8,860 nucleotides of DNA from assembly GCF_938045595.1 (NCBI RefSeq), contig NZ_CALIBB010000173.1:1-8860 (forward strand), read 5' to 3'. The position numbers and the translations under genes are program-made. The notes under the pieces were generated by a model. The model was not told the origin of the DNA and made no database searches. It saw only the letters and a list, made by a program, of their open reading frames with translations. This document shows, one piece after another, positions 1-7,314 of this stretch (position 1 is the first letter of the stretch; each line of letters opens with the position of its first letter). This stretch comes from an uncultured Campylobacter sp. GTDB taxonomy: Bacteria; Campylobacterota; Campylobacteria; Campylobacterales; Campylobacteraceae.

Positions 1-185
1 GATGAATGAGCTATTTGATTCGATAAATTCGCTTGAGTTTCAATTCCCAACGGGATGAAATTCTACACTATCGACAAGGCTTAAATTTTGAGTGATTAAA
101 GTTTCAATTCCCAACGGGATAGAATTCTACTTTACATCGTAGAGAGCATGAATAGGTTTCAATTCCCAAGGAGATAGATTATTAG
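1..185. CRISPR. End of a CRISPR array (3 repeats, last degenerate)
   Basis: Two 30-bp repeats lie at 37-66 and 101-130. Both begin GTTTCAATTCCCAACGGGAT and differ only at repeat positions 21-22 (GA versus AG). A third, degenerate copy at 156-185 keeps the first 14 bases and matches the second at 24 of 30. The spacers are 67-100 (34 nt) and 131-155 (25 nt, short); 1-36 is probably another spacer or part of one. The reverse complement of the repeat ends in ATTGAAAC, which resembles the 8-nt 5' handle common in type I-B and type III crRNAs and would put transcription on the minus strand. The decayed repeat at the right edge would instead mark the leader-distal end and put the leader to the left, outside the window. 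Strand is therefore left open. No cas gene is visible, so the type is inferred from the repeat only. Confidence 0.88.
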
Positions 186-244
186 CCCAATTTATATTAA
201 TAAAGTATTTTAGATTCACCTCGCCAAATTTACTCCACCGAAGC

Positions 245-274
245 GCGGAATTTACCCTACAGGATAAATTCCGC
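245..274 (-). terminator. Hairpin just downstream of clpB, possible terminator
   Basis: A perfect 10-bp inverted repeat (GCGGAATTTA at 245-254, TAAATTCCGC at 265-274) with a 10-nt loop begins 6 nt past the clpB stop codon. The position suits a transcription end, or an RNA-stabilising hairpin for the clpB message. There is no clean U-run after the stem on the minus strand, so intrinsic termination may be weak and read-through into the CRISPR region is possible. Confidence 0.45.
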
Positions 275-280
275 CGAATT

Positions 281-2890
281 TTACTTCACCCTCTTTATCT
301 CGATCTCGCCGTCACGCGCGCCGATTTCGATCCGATCGCCCGTTTTGATCTCGTCGCTTAGGATCATATCGGCGATCTTATCCTCCACCAGATCGTAGAG
401 CGCCCTTCGTAGCGGTCTTGCGCCGTATTCGATATCAAAGCCCGCCGAGGCGATGAGCTTTTTGGCATTTTCGCTTAGGCTCGCGTTAATGCCGCGATTT
501 GCGAGCGTTTTTTGCAGACTCTTAAACATAATGCCCACGATTTTTATAAGATCGTCCTCGCTTAGGGCGTTGAAGATCACGATGTCGTCCAGACGGTTGA
601 TAAATTCGGGCTTGAAATAATTCTTCAGCTCGCCTTTTATCGCTTCCTCGCGCTCGGCAAGCGCGATCTCGCGCGGCTTGTCCGCATTTTTGGCGTCAAG
701 CTCCATAATCTTAGCCGAGCCGATATTGCTCGTTAGGATGATGATCGTGTTTTTGAAATCAACCGTAACGCCCTTGTTATCGGTCGCGCGCCCGTCGTCT
801 AAAATTCCAAGCAGGATGTTAAAAACGTCCTTGTGCGCCTTTTCGATCTCATCAAAAAGCAGCACAGAATACGGCTTTCTTCGCACCGCTTCGGTAAGCT
901 GTCCGCCCTCGTCGTAGCCCACGTATCCAGGAGGCGCGCCGAGGAGGCGCGATACGCTGTGTTTTTCCATATACTCGCTCATATCAAAGCGGATCATCGC
1001 TCGCTCATCATCGAATAAAAACCTAGCGAGGCTCTTTGCGCTCTCGGTCTTACCGACGCCGGTAGGGCCCAAAAACAAAAAGCTTCCGATCGGGCGGTTT
1101 TCGTTTACGAGTCCCGCTTTATTGCGCTTGACGGCGCGAGCGATGGCGTGCAGCGCCTCGTCCTGCCCCACGACGCTCTCTTTTAGATGCTCCTCGATGT
1201 GGAGGAATTTCTCCTTTTCGGAGGAGAGCATTTTACTTACCGAGATGCCCGTCCATTTGCTTAAAATTTCAGCCACGCTCTCCTCGTCCACGCGGTTTCG
1301 CAAAAGCACGCCGTTTTCTTTCATCGCGTCCCATTTCGCCTCAAGCTCCTTGACCTTCGCCTGCGCGGCGGGGATCTTGCCGTATTCGATCTCGGCAGCC
1401 TTGCTAAGATCGCCGTTGCGTCTTGCTAGGCTCGCTTCGTTTTTAAGGCTGTCGATCGCTTTTTTCTCCTCGCTGATGCCGCCGAATACGGACTTTTCGT
1501 TTTCAAATTTAGCCTGAAGCGCGTTTTTCTGCTCGGTTAAATTTTCGATCTCTTTATCGATCTGCGCGAGCCGCTCGTCGTTTTTGCCGTCATCCTCCAT
1601 CTTAAGGGCTTCCTTTTCGACCTGAAGCGTGAGGATGTCGCGCTTGGCCTTGGCAAGCTCGTTGGGCTCGCTTTCGATCTGCATTTTAAGCTCCGCCGCC
1701 GCTTCGTCAATGAGATCGATCGCCTTATCCGGCAAAAATCTATCGCTGATGTAGCGGTCGCTTAGCCTTGCAGCCGCCACAAGCGCGCTATCGGTGATGG
1801 TGACGTTGTGATGCACCTCTAGCCGCTCCTTTATGCCGCGCAAGATCGCCGTAGCCTCGCTCACGCTAGGCTCCGCGACCGTTACAGGCTGGAAGCGGCG
1901 CTGAAGCGCGGCGTCTTTTTCAAAATACTTTCGGTACTCTTTCAGCGTCGTAGCACCGATCGCGTGCAGCTCGCCGCGCGCAAGGGCGGGCTTTAGGATG
2001 TTTGCGGCATCCATCGAGCCTTCGCTTGCGCCCGCGCCTACGATGGTGTGAATTTCATCGATGAAAAGCACGACGTTCGCGGCTTTTACGACCTCGTTTA
2101 TGACGGCTTTGAGCCTATCTTCAAACTCGCCGCGGTACTTCGCGCCCGCGATCAGCGCACTCATATCAAGCGCGATGACGCGTTTGTTTTGCAGGCTGAG
2201 CGGAACCTCTTTTTTGGCGATCAGCTGCGCAAGACCCTCGACGACTGCGGTTTTTCCCACGCCCGGCTCGCCGAGCAGGATAGGGTTGTTTTTCGTCTTG
2301 CGGATTAAAATTTGCATCATTCGCGAGATCACCTCGTCGCGACCGATGACCGGATCGAGCTCGCCCGCGATCGCCTTGGCGGTGAGATCGACGCCGAATT
2401 TACTAAGCGCCTCAAGCGTCTCGTCGGCGGTTTGCGAATCGATGCTTTTGCCGCCGCGAAGCGCCTCCAGCTCCTTTTTGATCTCGCTAAGATCTGCAAA
2501 TTTAGATAGAATTTTCTTTAGCGGATCTGCATTTAAATTTGCGATCAGCCAGGTGTCTACGGCGATAAATTTATCGCCCGAGCTCGTCATCAGCCCTTTT
2601 GCGACCTCTAGCGAGTTCATCAGCTCGCGCGAGATTCGCACGTTTTCCTTCGTGACGTTTGAGCTGGTCGGCAAATTTGAAATTTCGCTTTTGATCTCAA
2701 GCTCGACCGCGGTCTTTTCGATGCTAAATTTATTAAAAATTTGATTTAGAACCGAGCCGCTGTCGGCTACCAAAGCCCAGAGCATGTGTAATACGTCCAC
2801 TTCGCTATTTTTAGAATGGATCGCCAAAGAAACGCTGCTTTCGAGCAAAGAGCGCATTTTATCGGTTAAAATTTCAATAGTTTCGTTCAT
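281..2890 (-). CDS. clpB: ATP-dependent disaggregase chaperone ClpB
   Basis: ClpB is a cytoplasmic AAA+ hexamer that, with DnaK, pulls polypeptides out of heat-induced aggregates. At 869 residues this is full length for the family. Visible in order: an N-terminal Clp repeat domain (about 1-145); the first AAA+ module with Walker A GEPGVGKT (207-214), pore loop KYRG (251-254), Walker B VLFIDE (274-279) and arginine finger pair R331/R332; the coiled-coil middle domain typical of ClpB rather than ClpA or ClpC (about 405-525, rich in E, K, L and A); and the second AAA+ module with Walker A GPTGVGKT (608-615), pore loop GYVGYD (655-660), Walker B LLFDE (677-681) and sensor-2 GARPLRRA (823-830). 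The ATG start has a good ribosome binding site (AGGAGA on the minus strand). It stands alone, divergent from the protease-purine operon, behind a strong promoter with a likely HspR site. No key residue is missing. Confidence 0.98.
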   Translation of the reverse strand: MNETIEILTDKMRSLLESSVSLAIHSKNSEVDVLHMLWALVADSGSVLNQIFNKFSIEKTAVELEIKSEISNLPTSSNVTKENVRISRELMNSLEVAKGLMTSSGDKFIAVDTWLIANLNADPLKKILSKFADLSEIKKELEALRGGKSIDSQTADETLEALSKFGVDLTAKAIAGELDPVIGRDEVISRMMQILIRKTKNNPILLGEPGVGKTAVVEGLAQLIAKKEVPLSLQNKRVIALDMSALIAGAKYRGEFEDRLKAVINEVVKAANVVLFIDEIHTIVGAGASEGSMDAANILKPALARGELHAIGATTLKEYRKYFEKDAALQRRFQPVTVAEPSVSEATAILRGIKERLEVHHNVTITDSALVAAARLSDRYISDRFLPDKAIDLIDEAAAELKMQIESEPNELAKAKRDILTLQVEKEALKMEDDGKNDERLAQIDKEIENLTEQKNALQAKFENEKSVFGGISEEKKAIDSLKNEASLARRNGDLSKAAEIEYGKIPAAQAKVKELEAKWDAMKENGVLLRNRVDEESVAEILSKWTGISVSKMLSSEKEKFLHIEEHLKESVVGQDEALHAIARAVKRNKAGLVNENRPIGSFLFLGPTGVGKTESAKSLARFLFDDERAMIRFDMSEYMEKHSVSRLLGAPPGYVGYDEGGQLTEAVRRKPYSVLLFDEIEKAHKDVFNILLGILDDGRATDNKGVTVDFKNTIIILTSNIGSAKIMELDAKNADKPREIALAEREEAIKGELKNYFKPEFINRLDDIVIFNALSEDDLIKIVGIMFKSLQKTLANRGINASLSENAKKLIASAGFDIEYGARPLRRALYDLVEDKIADMILSDEIKTGDRIEIGARDGEIEIKRVK

Positions 2891-2920
2891 AAATTTTCTC
2901 CTAAAGTTGAAGTTGATTGC

Positions 2921-2949
2921 ATTATATAACTTTAGTGTCTTTATGTCAA
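2921..2949 (-). promoter_or_regulatory. Consensus sigma-70 promoter of clpB
   Basis: Read on the minus strand, TTGACA (2944-2949) is followed by exactly 17 bases and then TATAAT (2921-2926). Both hexamers match the sigma-70 consensus in full. This is unusual in Campylobacter, where the -35 box is generally poorly conserved. The start of transcription would fall near 2914, giving a leader of about 25 nt before the clpB ATG, with the AGGAGA ribosome site inside it. A promoter this strong needs a repressor to make the gene heat-inducible, which fits the overlapping operator. Confidence 0.88.
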
Positions 2950-2950
2950 G
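2930..2950 (-). promoter_or_regulatory. Probable HspR operator (HAIR-like) over the clpB promoter
   Basis: The minus strand reads CTTGACA-N7-ACTAAAG. The HspR-associated inverted repeat is CTTGAGT-N7-ACTCAAG, so 11 of 14 defined bases and the 7-base gap match. The site covers the -35 box and most of the promoter spacer, where a bound repressor would block RNA polymerase. HspR is known to control chaperone genes in Campylobacter and Helicobacter, and clpB in actinobacteria. Part of the match (TTGACA) is shared with the -35 box and is not independent evidence. The other half-site (ACTAAAG, 6 of 7) and the exact spacing are what support the call. hspR itself is not in this window. Confidence 0.6.
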
Positions 2951-3042
2951 GTTTTTTAGTGAGATTTTAAAATTTTCGCCTTAAATTTATCCGTAAACGC
3001 GCAAATTTCGTATGAAATTTACCTTATTTTTAGCCAATTTTC

Positions 3043-3050
3043 TATAAAAT
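3043..3050 (+). promoter_or_regulatory. Likely -10 region for the protease-purine operon
   Basis: TATAAAAT at 3043-3050 lies 29 bases before the TTG start of the S41 protease. It is preceded by a T-rich stretch (3024-3041) with no recognisable -35 hexamer. This matches Campylobacter sigma-70 promoters, which rely on the -10 box and periodic T-rich upstream sequence. It is the best -10 candidate in the divergent region on the plus strand, and all six downstream genes could be read from it. Confidence 0.5.
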
Positions 3051-3079
3051 TCACTCCATTTTACTTTCAAGGATAAACT

Positions 3080-4396
3080 TTGCGACAAAAACACCTCTTC
3101 TTCGGCTTGGGATTCATATTTTCTCTATTTTTAGGCGTTAGTTTTTTTACCGGAAATTTACAAGCCAGAGAGGTCAATGCGACTAAAAAACCAGATAGCG
3201 AAAAAACGCGTCTGGAGGCGCTAGCTAAGCTTACCAAAACGCTTGCGATCGTCGAAAACAATTATGTTGATGAGATGACATTCTCGGAACTTGTGGACAA
3301 GACGATCTCGGGGCTTATGAATAACCTCGACGCGCACTCAAGCTATATGGACGAAAAGGCGTTTAACGATACGAAAGTCCAGACTGAGGGCGAGTTCGGT
3401 GGGCTTGGAATTCAAGTGGGTATGAAAGACGGCGCTTTGACCGTCATCTCGCCTATCGAGGGCACTCCTGCCGACAAGAAAGGTATTCAGGCTAACGATG
3501 TGATCTTGCGTATCGACGGCAACGCGACCTTCGGCATCACGATCGACGATGCGGTCTCAAAAATGCGCGGTAAGCCGAAAACCAAAATCACTCTAACGAT
3601 CGTGCGCAAGGGTGTTAGCAAGCCTTTCGACGTCGAGATTATCCGCGACATAATCAAAGTAGAATCGGTCTATGCTAAGATGATCGAGGATGATAAAATT
3701 TTATATCTGCGCGTTACAAATTTCGATCAGCACGTGGTGGCGGACGCGAGCAAATTTATAAAAGAGCACAGAGATGCCAAGGGTATTATTTTGGATCTGC
3801 GAAATAACCCGGGCGGGCTTTTGGATCAGGCGATCGGACTTGTAAATTTATTCGTCAGCAAAGGTCTTATCGTCTCTCAAAAAGGGCGCGCGAAAAACGA
3901 AACCGAAGCGCATAACGCCGATCCTAAAAAGAAGATCACCGATCTACCGCTTGTGGTTTTGGTTAATGGCGGCAGCGCGAGCGCGAGCGAGATCGTAAGC
4001 GGCTCGCTTCAGGATCTAAAGCGCGCCGTGTTGGTTGGTGAAAAAACTTTTGGTAAGGGAAGCGTGCAGGTGATCCTACCGATCGAGGATAAAGAAGCCT
4101 TGCGACTAACTATCGCGCGATACTATCTATCAAGCGGCCGCACTATCCAAGCGGTGGGCGTGACGCCTGATCTCATAGTGGCGCCGGGCAAGGTGCCGAG
4201 CCGCGACGAGGATGAATTCTCGCTAAAAGAAGCCGATCTCAAAAAGCACCTGCAAGGCGAGTTAGCCAAGGTCGAGACCAAGAAAAAAGATACTCAGAAA
4301 AAGGATGAGAAAAATTTCATCACCGCAGAGCAGATTAATAACGATATCCAGTTAAAAACCGCAATAGACGCGATAAAAATTCTAAACATCAAGTAA
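3080..4396 (+). CDS. ctpA: Periplasmic carboxy-terminal processing protease, S41 family
   Basis: This is a 438-residue S41 (C-terminal processing/tail-specific) serine protease, exported to the periplasm. The TTG start is chosen because AAGGA (3069-3073) sits 6 bases upstream and the product then begins with a proper signal peptide: basic MRQKH, hydrophobic core 6-23, likely cleavage after LQA at 27-29. A PDZ domain covers about 103-175. The protease core carries the expected Ser-Lys pair: S301 in GSASASE, K326 in FGKGS, and Q330 four residues on. The 25-residue Ser-Lys spacing matches E. coli Tsp and Bacillus CtpB. The family cuts proteins near their C-termini, often in cell-wall or secreted-protein turnover; the substrate here is unknown. 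A lysine-rich low-complexity stretch (about 396-412) precedes the C-terminus. It is the first gene of the operon, and its stop codon is embedded in the purC ribosome site. The symbol is a family-level assignment. Confidence 0.93.
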   Translation: MRQKHLFFGLGFIFSLFLGVSFFTGNLQAREVNATKKPDSEKTRLEALAKLTKTLAIVENNYVDEMTFSELVDKTISGLMNNLDAHSSYMDEKAFNDTKVQTEGEFGGLGIQVGMKDGALTVISPIEGTPADKKGIQANDVILRIDGNATFGITIDDAVSKMRGKPKTKITLTIVRKGVSKPFDVEIIRDIIKVESVYAKMIEDDKILYLRVTNFDQHVVADASKFIKEHRDAKGIILDLRNNPGGLLDQAIGLVNLFVSKGLIVSQKGRAKNETEAHNADPKKKITDLPLVVLVNGGSASASEIVSGSLQDLKRAVLVGEKTFGKGSVQVILPIEDKEALRLTIARYYLSSGRTIQAVGVTPDLIVAPGKVPSRDEDEFSLKEADLKKHLQGELAKVETKKKDTQKKDEKNFITAEQINNDIQLKTAIDAIKILNIK

Positions 4397-4400
4397 GGAG
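4394..4400 (+). promoter_or_regulatory. purC ribosome binding site overlapping the protease stop codon
   Basis: TAAGGAG contains the protease stop codon TAA (4394-4396) as part of the Shine-Dalgarno sequence. It lies 6 bases before ATG 4407 but only 3 before the alternative GTG 4404, so the ATG is preferred as the purC start. The overlap predicts translational coupling between protease and purC. Confidence 0.75.
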
Positions 4401-4406
4401 AGTGTG

Positions 4407-5126
4407 ATGCAAGCTACCAAAAAAGAGCTCATCTACGAAGGCAAGGGCAAAAAGATGTGGTCGGTTAACGAAAGTGACGACCTTTTGATCTCGGAATTTA
4501 AAGATTCGCTTACGGCGTTTAACGGCGTCAAAAAAGCCGAAGAGAGCGGCAAGGGCGCGCTGAATTGTAAAATTTCGACGCTGATTTTCGATCTGCTTAA
4601 AAAGCACGGCATCGCCACCGCGCTTGTTGAGACGATCAGTCCGACCGAGCAGCTCGTAAAAAAATGCAAGATTTTCCCTCTTGAGATCATCGCTCGCAAT
4701 ATCGCCACCGGCTCGCTTACAAAGCGCCTAGGCATCAAAGAGGGCACGAAGCTTCCGTTTACACTGGTGGAGTTTTGCTATAAAGACGATGAGTTGGGCG
4801 ATCCGATCCTAAATGACGAGCATTGCTTGCTGCTTGGCGCCGTAAAGAGCCAAAGCGAGCTTGACGAGCTCAAAAAGATCGCGCGCAAGATCAATGAAAT
4901 CTTGATTAAATTTTTCGATGAGCGAAATTTAAAGCTCGTAGACTTCAAAATCGAGCTTGGCAGAGATAAGGACGGCAATATCCTACTTGCAGACGAGATC
5001 AGCCCTGATAGCTGCCGCTTTTGGGACAAACAGACCGATAAAAAGCTCGATAAGGACGTATTCAGGCAGGATCTTGGTAGCGTAAAAGTGGCCTACGAAG
5101 AGGTCTTGCATAGAATTTTAGGATAA
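4407..5126 (+). CDS. purC: SAICAR synthase (phosphoribosylaminoimidazole-succinocarboxamide synthase)
   Basis: PurC joins aspartate to CAIR using ATP to make SAICAR in de novo purine synthesis, in the cytosol. The product is 239 residues from ATG 4407, the usual length of the short bacterial form with no fused domain. Family motifs are in order: YEGKGKKMW near the N-terminus (10-18), EIIARNIATGS (93-103), DPILNDEH (132-139), LVDFKIELG (177-185, the second SAICAR synthase signature) and DEISPDSCRFWD (196-207). A GTG at 4404 could extend it by one residue, but the Shine-Dalgarno spacing favours the ATG. It is followed after 3 bases by purS and then purQ, so two consecutive parts of the purine pathway are co-expressed. 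Nothing appears damaged. Confidence 0.97.
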   Translation: MQATKKELIYEGKGKKMWSVNESDDLLISEFKDSLTAFNGVKKAEESGKGALNCKISTLIFDLLKKHGIATALVETISPTEQLVKKCKIFPLEIIARNIATGSLTKRLGIKEGTKLPFTLVEFCYKDDELGDPILNDEHCLLLGAVKSQSELDELKKIARKINEILIKFFDERNLKLVDFKIELGRDKDGNILLADEISPDSCRFWDKQTDKKLDKDVFRQDLGSVKVAYEEVLHRILG

Positions 5127-5129
5127 GCG

Positions 5130-5366
5130 ATGAGGGTAATCGTAAACGTAAGACTTAAAGAGGGCGTGCTCGATCCGCAGGGCAAGGCGGTCAAACACGC
5201 CCTCGCTTCGCTTGGCTTTAGCGGGGTAGAGGATGTGCACGTAGCCAAACAGATCGTCCTTGATATAAATGGCGAGGATAGGGATAAGATTTACGCCGAC
5301 GTCGCTAGGATGTGCGATGAAATTTTGGCAAACACCGTCATCGAAGACTACGAGATCGTGATATGA
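5130..5366 (+). CDS. purS: FGAM synthase small subunit PurS
   Basis: PurS is the small structural subunit that bridges PurL and PurQ in the three-part formylglycinamidine ribonucleotide synthase. At 78 residues it is of normal size. It shows the typical pattern of a beta strand start (MRVIVNVRLKEGVLDPQGKA), a helix (HALASLGF), then a strand with the VEDVHVAKQIVLDI region, and a C-terminal helix and strand (ARMCDEILANTVIEDYEI). The ATG follows the purC stop by 3 bases with AGGA (5120-5123) upstream, and the stop TGA overlaps the purQ ATG (ATGA). This pairing with purQ and the small size make the identification secure. purL is not in the window. Confidence 0.95.
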   Translation: MRVIVNVRLKEGVLDPQGKAVKHALASLGFSGVEDVHVAKQIVLDINGEDRDKIYADVARMCDEILANTVIEDYEIVI

Positions 5367-6028
5367 AGGTAGCGATCGTAAATTTCCCCGGTACCAACTG
5401 CGAGCGCGACACCAAATACGCCTTTGACGCGCTGGGTTGCGAAACGCAGATAATCTGGCATAAAGAAACCGCCATAAATGCCGATCTGATCGTGCTGCCG
5501 GGCGGATTTAGCTACGGGGATTATTTGCGAACCGCGGCGATTGCTAAATTTAGCCCCGTAATGCAAGCGGTGCTTGATCACGCGCGAAAGGGCGGCTATA
5601 TTTTGGGCATCTGCAACGGCTTTCAGATGCTTTTGGAGCTGAAGCTGCTTGCAGGAGCGATGAGTAGAAATATAAATTTAAGATTCATCTCAAAATTTCA
5701 CCATCTGCGCGTCGTTTCAAACGACAATAAATTTCTGCACTGTTGCGACAAGGGCGAAATTTTAAATATCCCGATCGCGCATGGCGAGGGAAACTATTAT
5801 GCGCCTGCGGATACGCTAAAGTCGCTATACGACGAGGATTGCGTGCTGCTAAAATATTGCGACGAAAACGGCGCGGATCTAAATCCGAACGGCTCAGTGG
5901 ACGCAATTGCCGGGATTTGCGATAAAAACAAAAAGATTTTCGGCCTGATGCCGCATCCTGAGCGCGCGATAGAGCCTATTTTGGGCGGCACGGACGGAGA
6001 GAAAATGCTAAAAGGCTTAATTTGCTAA
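5363..6028 (+). CDS. purQ: FGAM synthase glutaminase subunit PurQ
   Basis: PurQ is a class I glutamine amidotransferase that releases ammonia from glutamine and passes it to PurL for conversion of FGAR to FGAM. At 221 residues it is full length. It starts MKVAIVNFPGTNCE, typical of PurQ. The nucleophile elbow GICNGFQ carries catalytic C84, and H198 and E200 in MPHPER complete the triad. The oxyanion-side motif LPGGFSYGDYLR is at 45-56, and IAHGEGNYY (138-146) is the PurQ-specific glutaminase segment. The start codon overlaps the purS stop in an ATGA arrangement, and the end overlaps the next gene's TTG start by 7 bases, so its translation is coupled on both sides. This is the short, stand-alone form used with PurS, not the fused large PurL. 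Confidence 0.97.
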   Translation: MKVAIVNFPGTNCERDTKYAFDALGCETQIIWHKETAINADLIVLPGGFSYGDYLRTAAIAKFSPVMQAVLDHARKGGYILGICNGFQMLLELKLLAGAMSRNINLRFISKFHHLRVVSNDNKFLHCCDKGEILNIPIAHGEGNYYAPADTLKSLYDEDCVLLKYCDENGADLNPNGSVDAIAGICDKNKKIFGLMPHPERAIEPILGGTDGEKMLKGLIC

Positions 6029-7314
6029 AAAGAATTCTTACTATTTTAGGTGTCTGCACGCTTGCGTTTGCTGCGCCGGAGATTGAGATCGATTCGCTTG
6101 ATGATCTAAGTAAATATGCACCGAAAAAAGCTGAGGATAAGCCGGATGAGCCGCAGACGCGCGATAATTCCAAGGTGATGCTGAAGTATAATAAAAAAGA
6201 GGTTATGTCGATGGATAATCTAAGCATCGATGATCTTAAGGCTTTGGCGCCTACTAACGAAGTCGATCTTGATGTATCCGACGATAAGGTCTATCAGGAC
6301 ATTAAGCCTAAGGAGCTTACGCTAAAAGCCAGCGGGATGCCTAGGAAGGTGTATTGCAATCAAATTTTTAAGATTGATTTCGCCGTGTATTTAGGGCAGA
6401 AAATCACCGTCAAGCCAAAGCTAGAGATCAGCCGCACCAATGGTATGAAGTGGCTTAATGCTGACAATCTTACGTGGATTGAGGGTGACGAGATGTTTGA
6501 GACGACGCTGTGGTTTGCAGCAAGCGATAAGAGCGATAAGATAAATGAGCTCGTTTTGACCTTGCAGCGCAACGGAGAATTCTTTGAAAAAAGCTCTATC
6601 AAACCTGATAATCCGGAATTTATGAAGCTTGACACGAAGCCTAATTTTTCGCATATCGTAGCTGACGAGCTGAAACTTAAAAACTACAAAACTACAAAAT
6701 TTGACGACGCATCGAATTTACTCACGCTCGATCTTGGTATCCGAAACGGCGCAATCAGCGCTTTTAGTATCGATAATCCTGCCATCATCAAGCAGGGTGT
6801 GGACTCCGTGCGCGGCACATACGCAAGTCAGAGCGGATATTATTTCGCCGTCGTGGATAAAAATATCACAAATTTAGACTTCAGCTATTTCAATCTTAAT
6901 ACTAAAAAATTTGAAAATTTCGGTCTTGAGCTTAATCCGCACGCCGAGGATCTTAGCACGCAGATCGGTCTAAATCCGAAAGAAAGCAAGTTCGAAGCCT
7001 ATAAGCAGATCGCGATCTACACGCTAGCTGCCGTGCTTTTGGTGATGTTTCTGCTTAGTAAAAATATCACGCCGCTCATTTTCGCGATACTGATTTTAGC
7101 GGTAAATTTCTACGCACAAAGACCTTACGGCACGGGCAGCATCGCGCAAAATTCTCCCGTTAGAATTCTGCCTATGCAAAGCTCCACCGTGTTTTACGTG
7201 ACTAAAAATCCCGAAAAGGTCGAAATTTTGGGTACGAATAAGGAATTTTATAAAATCATGCTGGGCGGCAACAAGATCGGCTGGGTTAAAAAAGATGAGC
7301 TTAGCAAGGATTAG
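6022..7314 (+). CDS. Exported protein with paired TM segments and C-terminal SH3-like domain
   Basis: This 430-residue protein has no function known to me; the equivalent position in C. jejuni, from memory, holds a putative periplasmic protein. The TTG start is supported by AAAAGG (6010-6015) 6 bases upstream and by the signal peptide it yields (MLKRILTILGVCTLAFA, likely cut after residue 17 or 18). An acidic, low-complexity stretch (about 20-95) follows, then a region of probable beta structure (about 97-310). Next come two adjacent hydrophobic segments (about 329-346 and 350-364), and a small basic domain (about 375-427) with the pattern of bacterial SH3 domains: VRILPMQSSTV, EKVEIL, then KIGWVKKDEL. 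With two membrane spans, both the large N-terminal part and the SH3 domain would face the periplasm. SH3 domains of this kind often bind cell wall. It overlaps purQ by 7 bases and plsC by 20, so it belongs to the operon. Confidence 0.85.
   Translation: MLKRILTILGVCTLAFAAPEIEIDSLDDLSKYAPKKAEDKPDEPQTRDNSKVMLKYNKKEVMSMDNLSIDDLKALAPTNEVDLDVSDDKVYQDIKPKELTLKASGMPRKVYCNQIFKIDFAVYLGQKITVKPKLEISRTNGMKWLNADNLTWIEGDEMFETTLWFAASDKSDKINELVLTLQRNGEFFEKSSIKPDNPEFMKLDTKPNFSHIVADELKLKNYKTTKFDDASNLLTLDLGIRNGAISAFSIDNPAIIKQGVDSVRGTYASQSGYYFAVVDKNITNLDFSYFNLNTKKFENFGLELNPHAEDLSTQIGLNPKESKFEAYKQIAIYTLAAVLLVMFLLSKNITPLIFAILILAVNFYAQRPYGTGSIAQNSPVRILPMQSSTVFYVTKNPEKVEILGTNKEFYKIMLGGNKIGWVKKDELSKD

Noticed and set aside
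1..280. Looked for cas genes or a tracrRNA beside the CRISPR repeats
   Set aside because: No open frame or anti-repeat is visible in the sequence available; they may lie outside the window.
678..1517. Several plus-strand open frames of 60-131 codons opposite clpB
   Set aside because: All lie inside the full-length clpB gene on the other strand, lack good start signals, and give no recognisable protein.
2061..2744. A 227-codon open frame on the plus strand, opposite clpB
   Set aside because: It is antisense to the N-terminal and first AAA+ region of an intact clpB, has low-complexity Ser-rich product and no ribosome site; it is a shadow of clpB codon use.
2963..2977. GATTTTAAAATTTTC between clpB and the protease, considered as an operator
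   Set aside because: The A/T palindrome core recurs in many places in this window and seems to be a general word of this genome; nothing places it at a promoter element.
4433..4747. Minus-strand open frame of 104 codons opposite purC
   Set aside because: purC is intact with all motifs; this is an antisense shadow.
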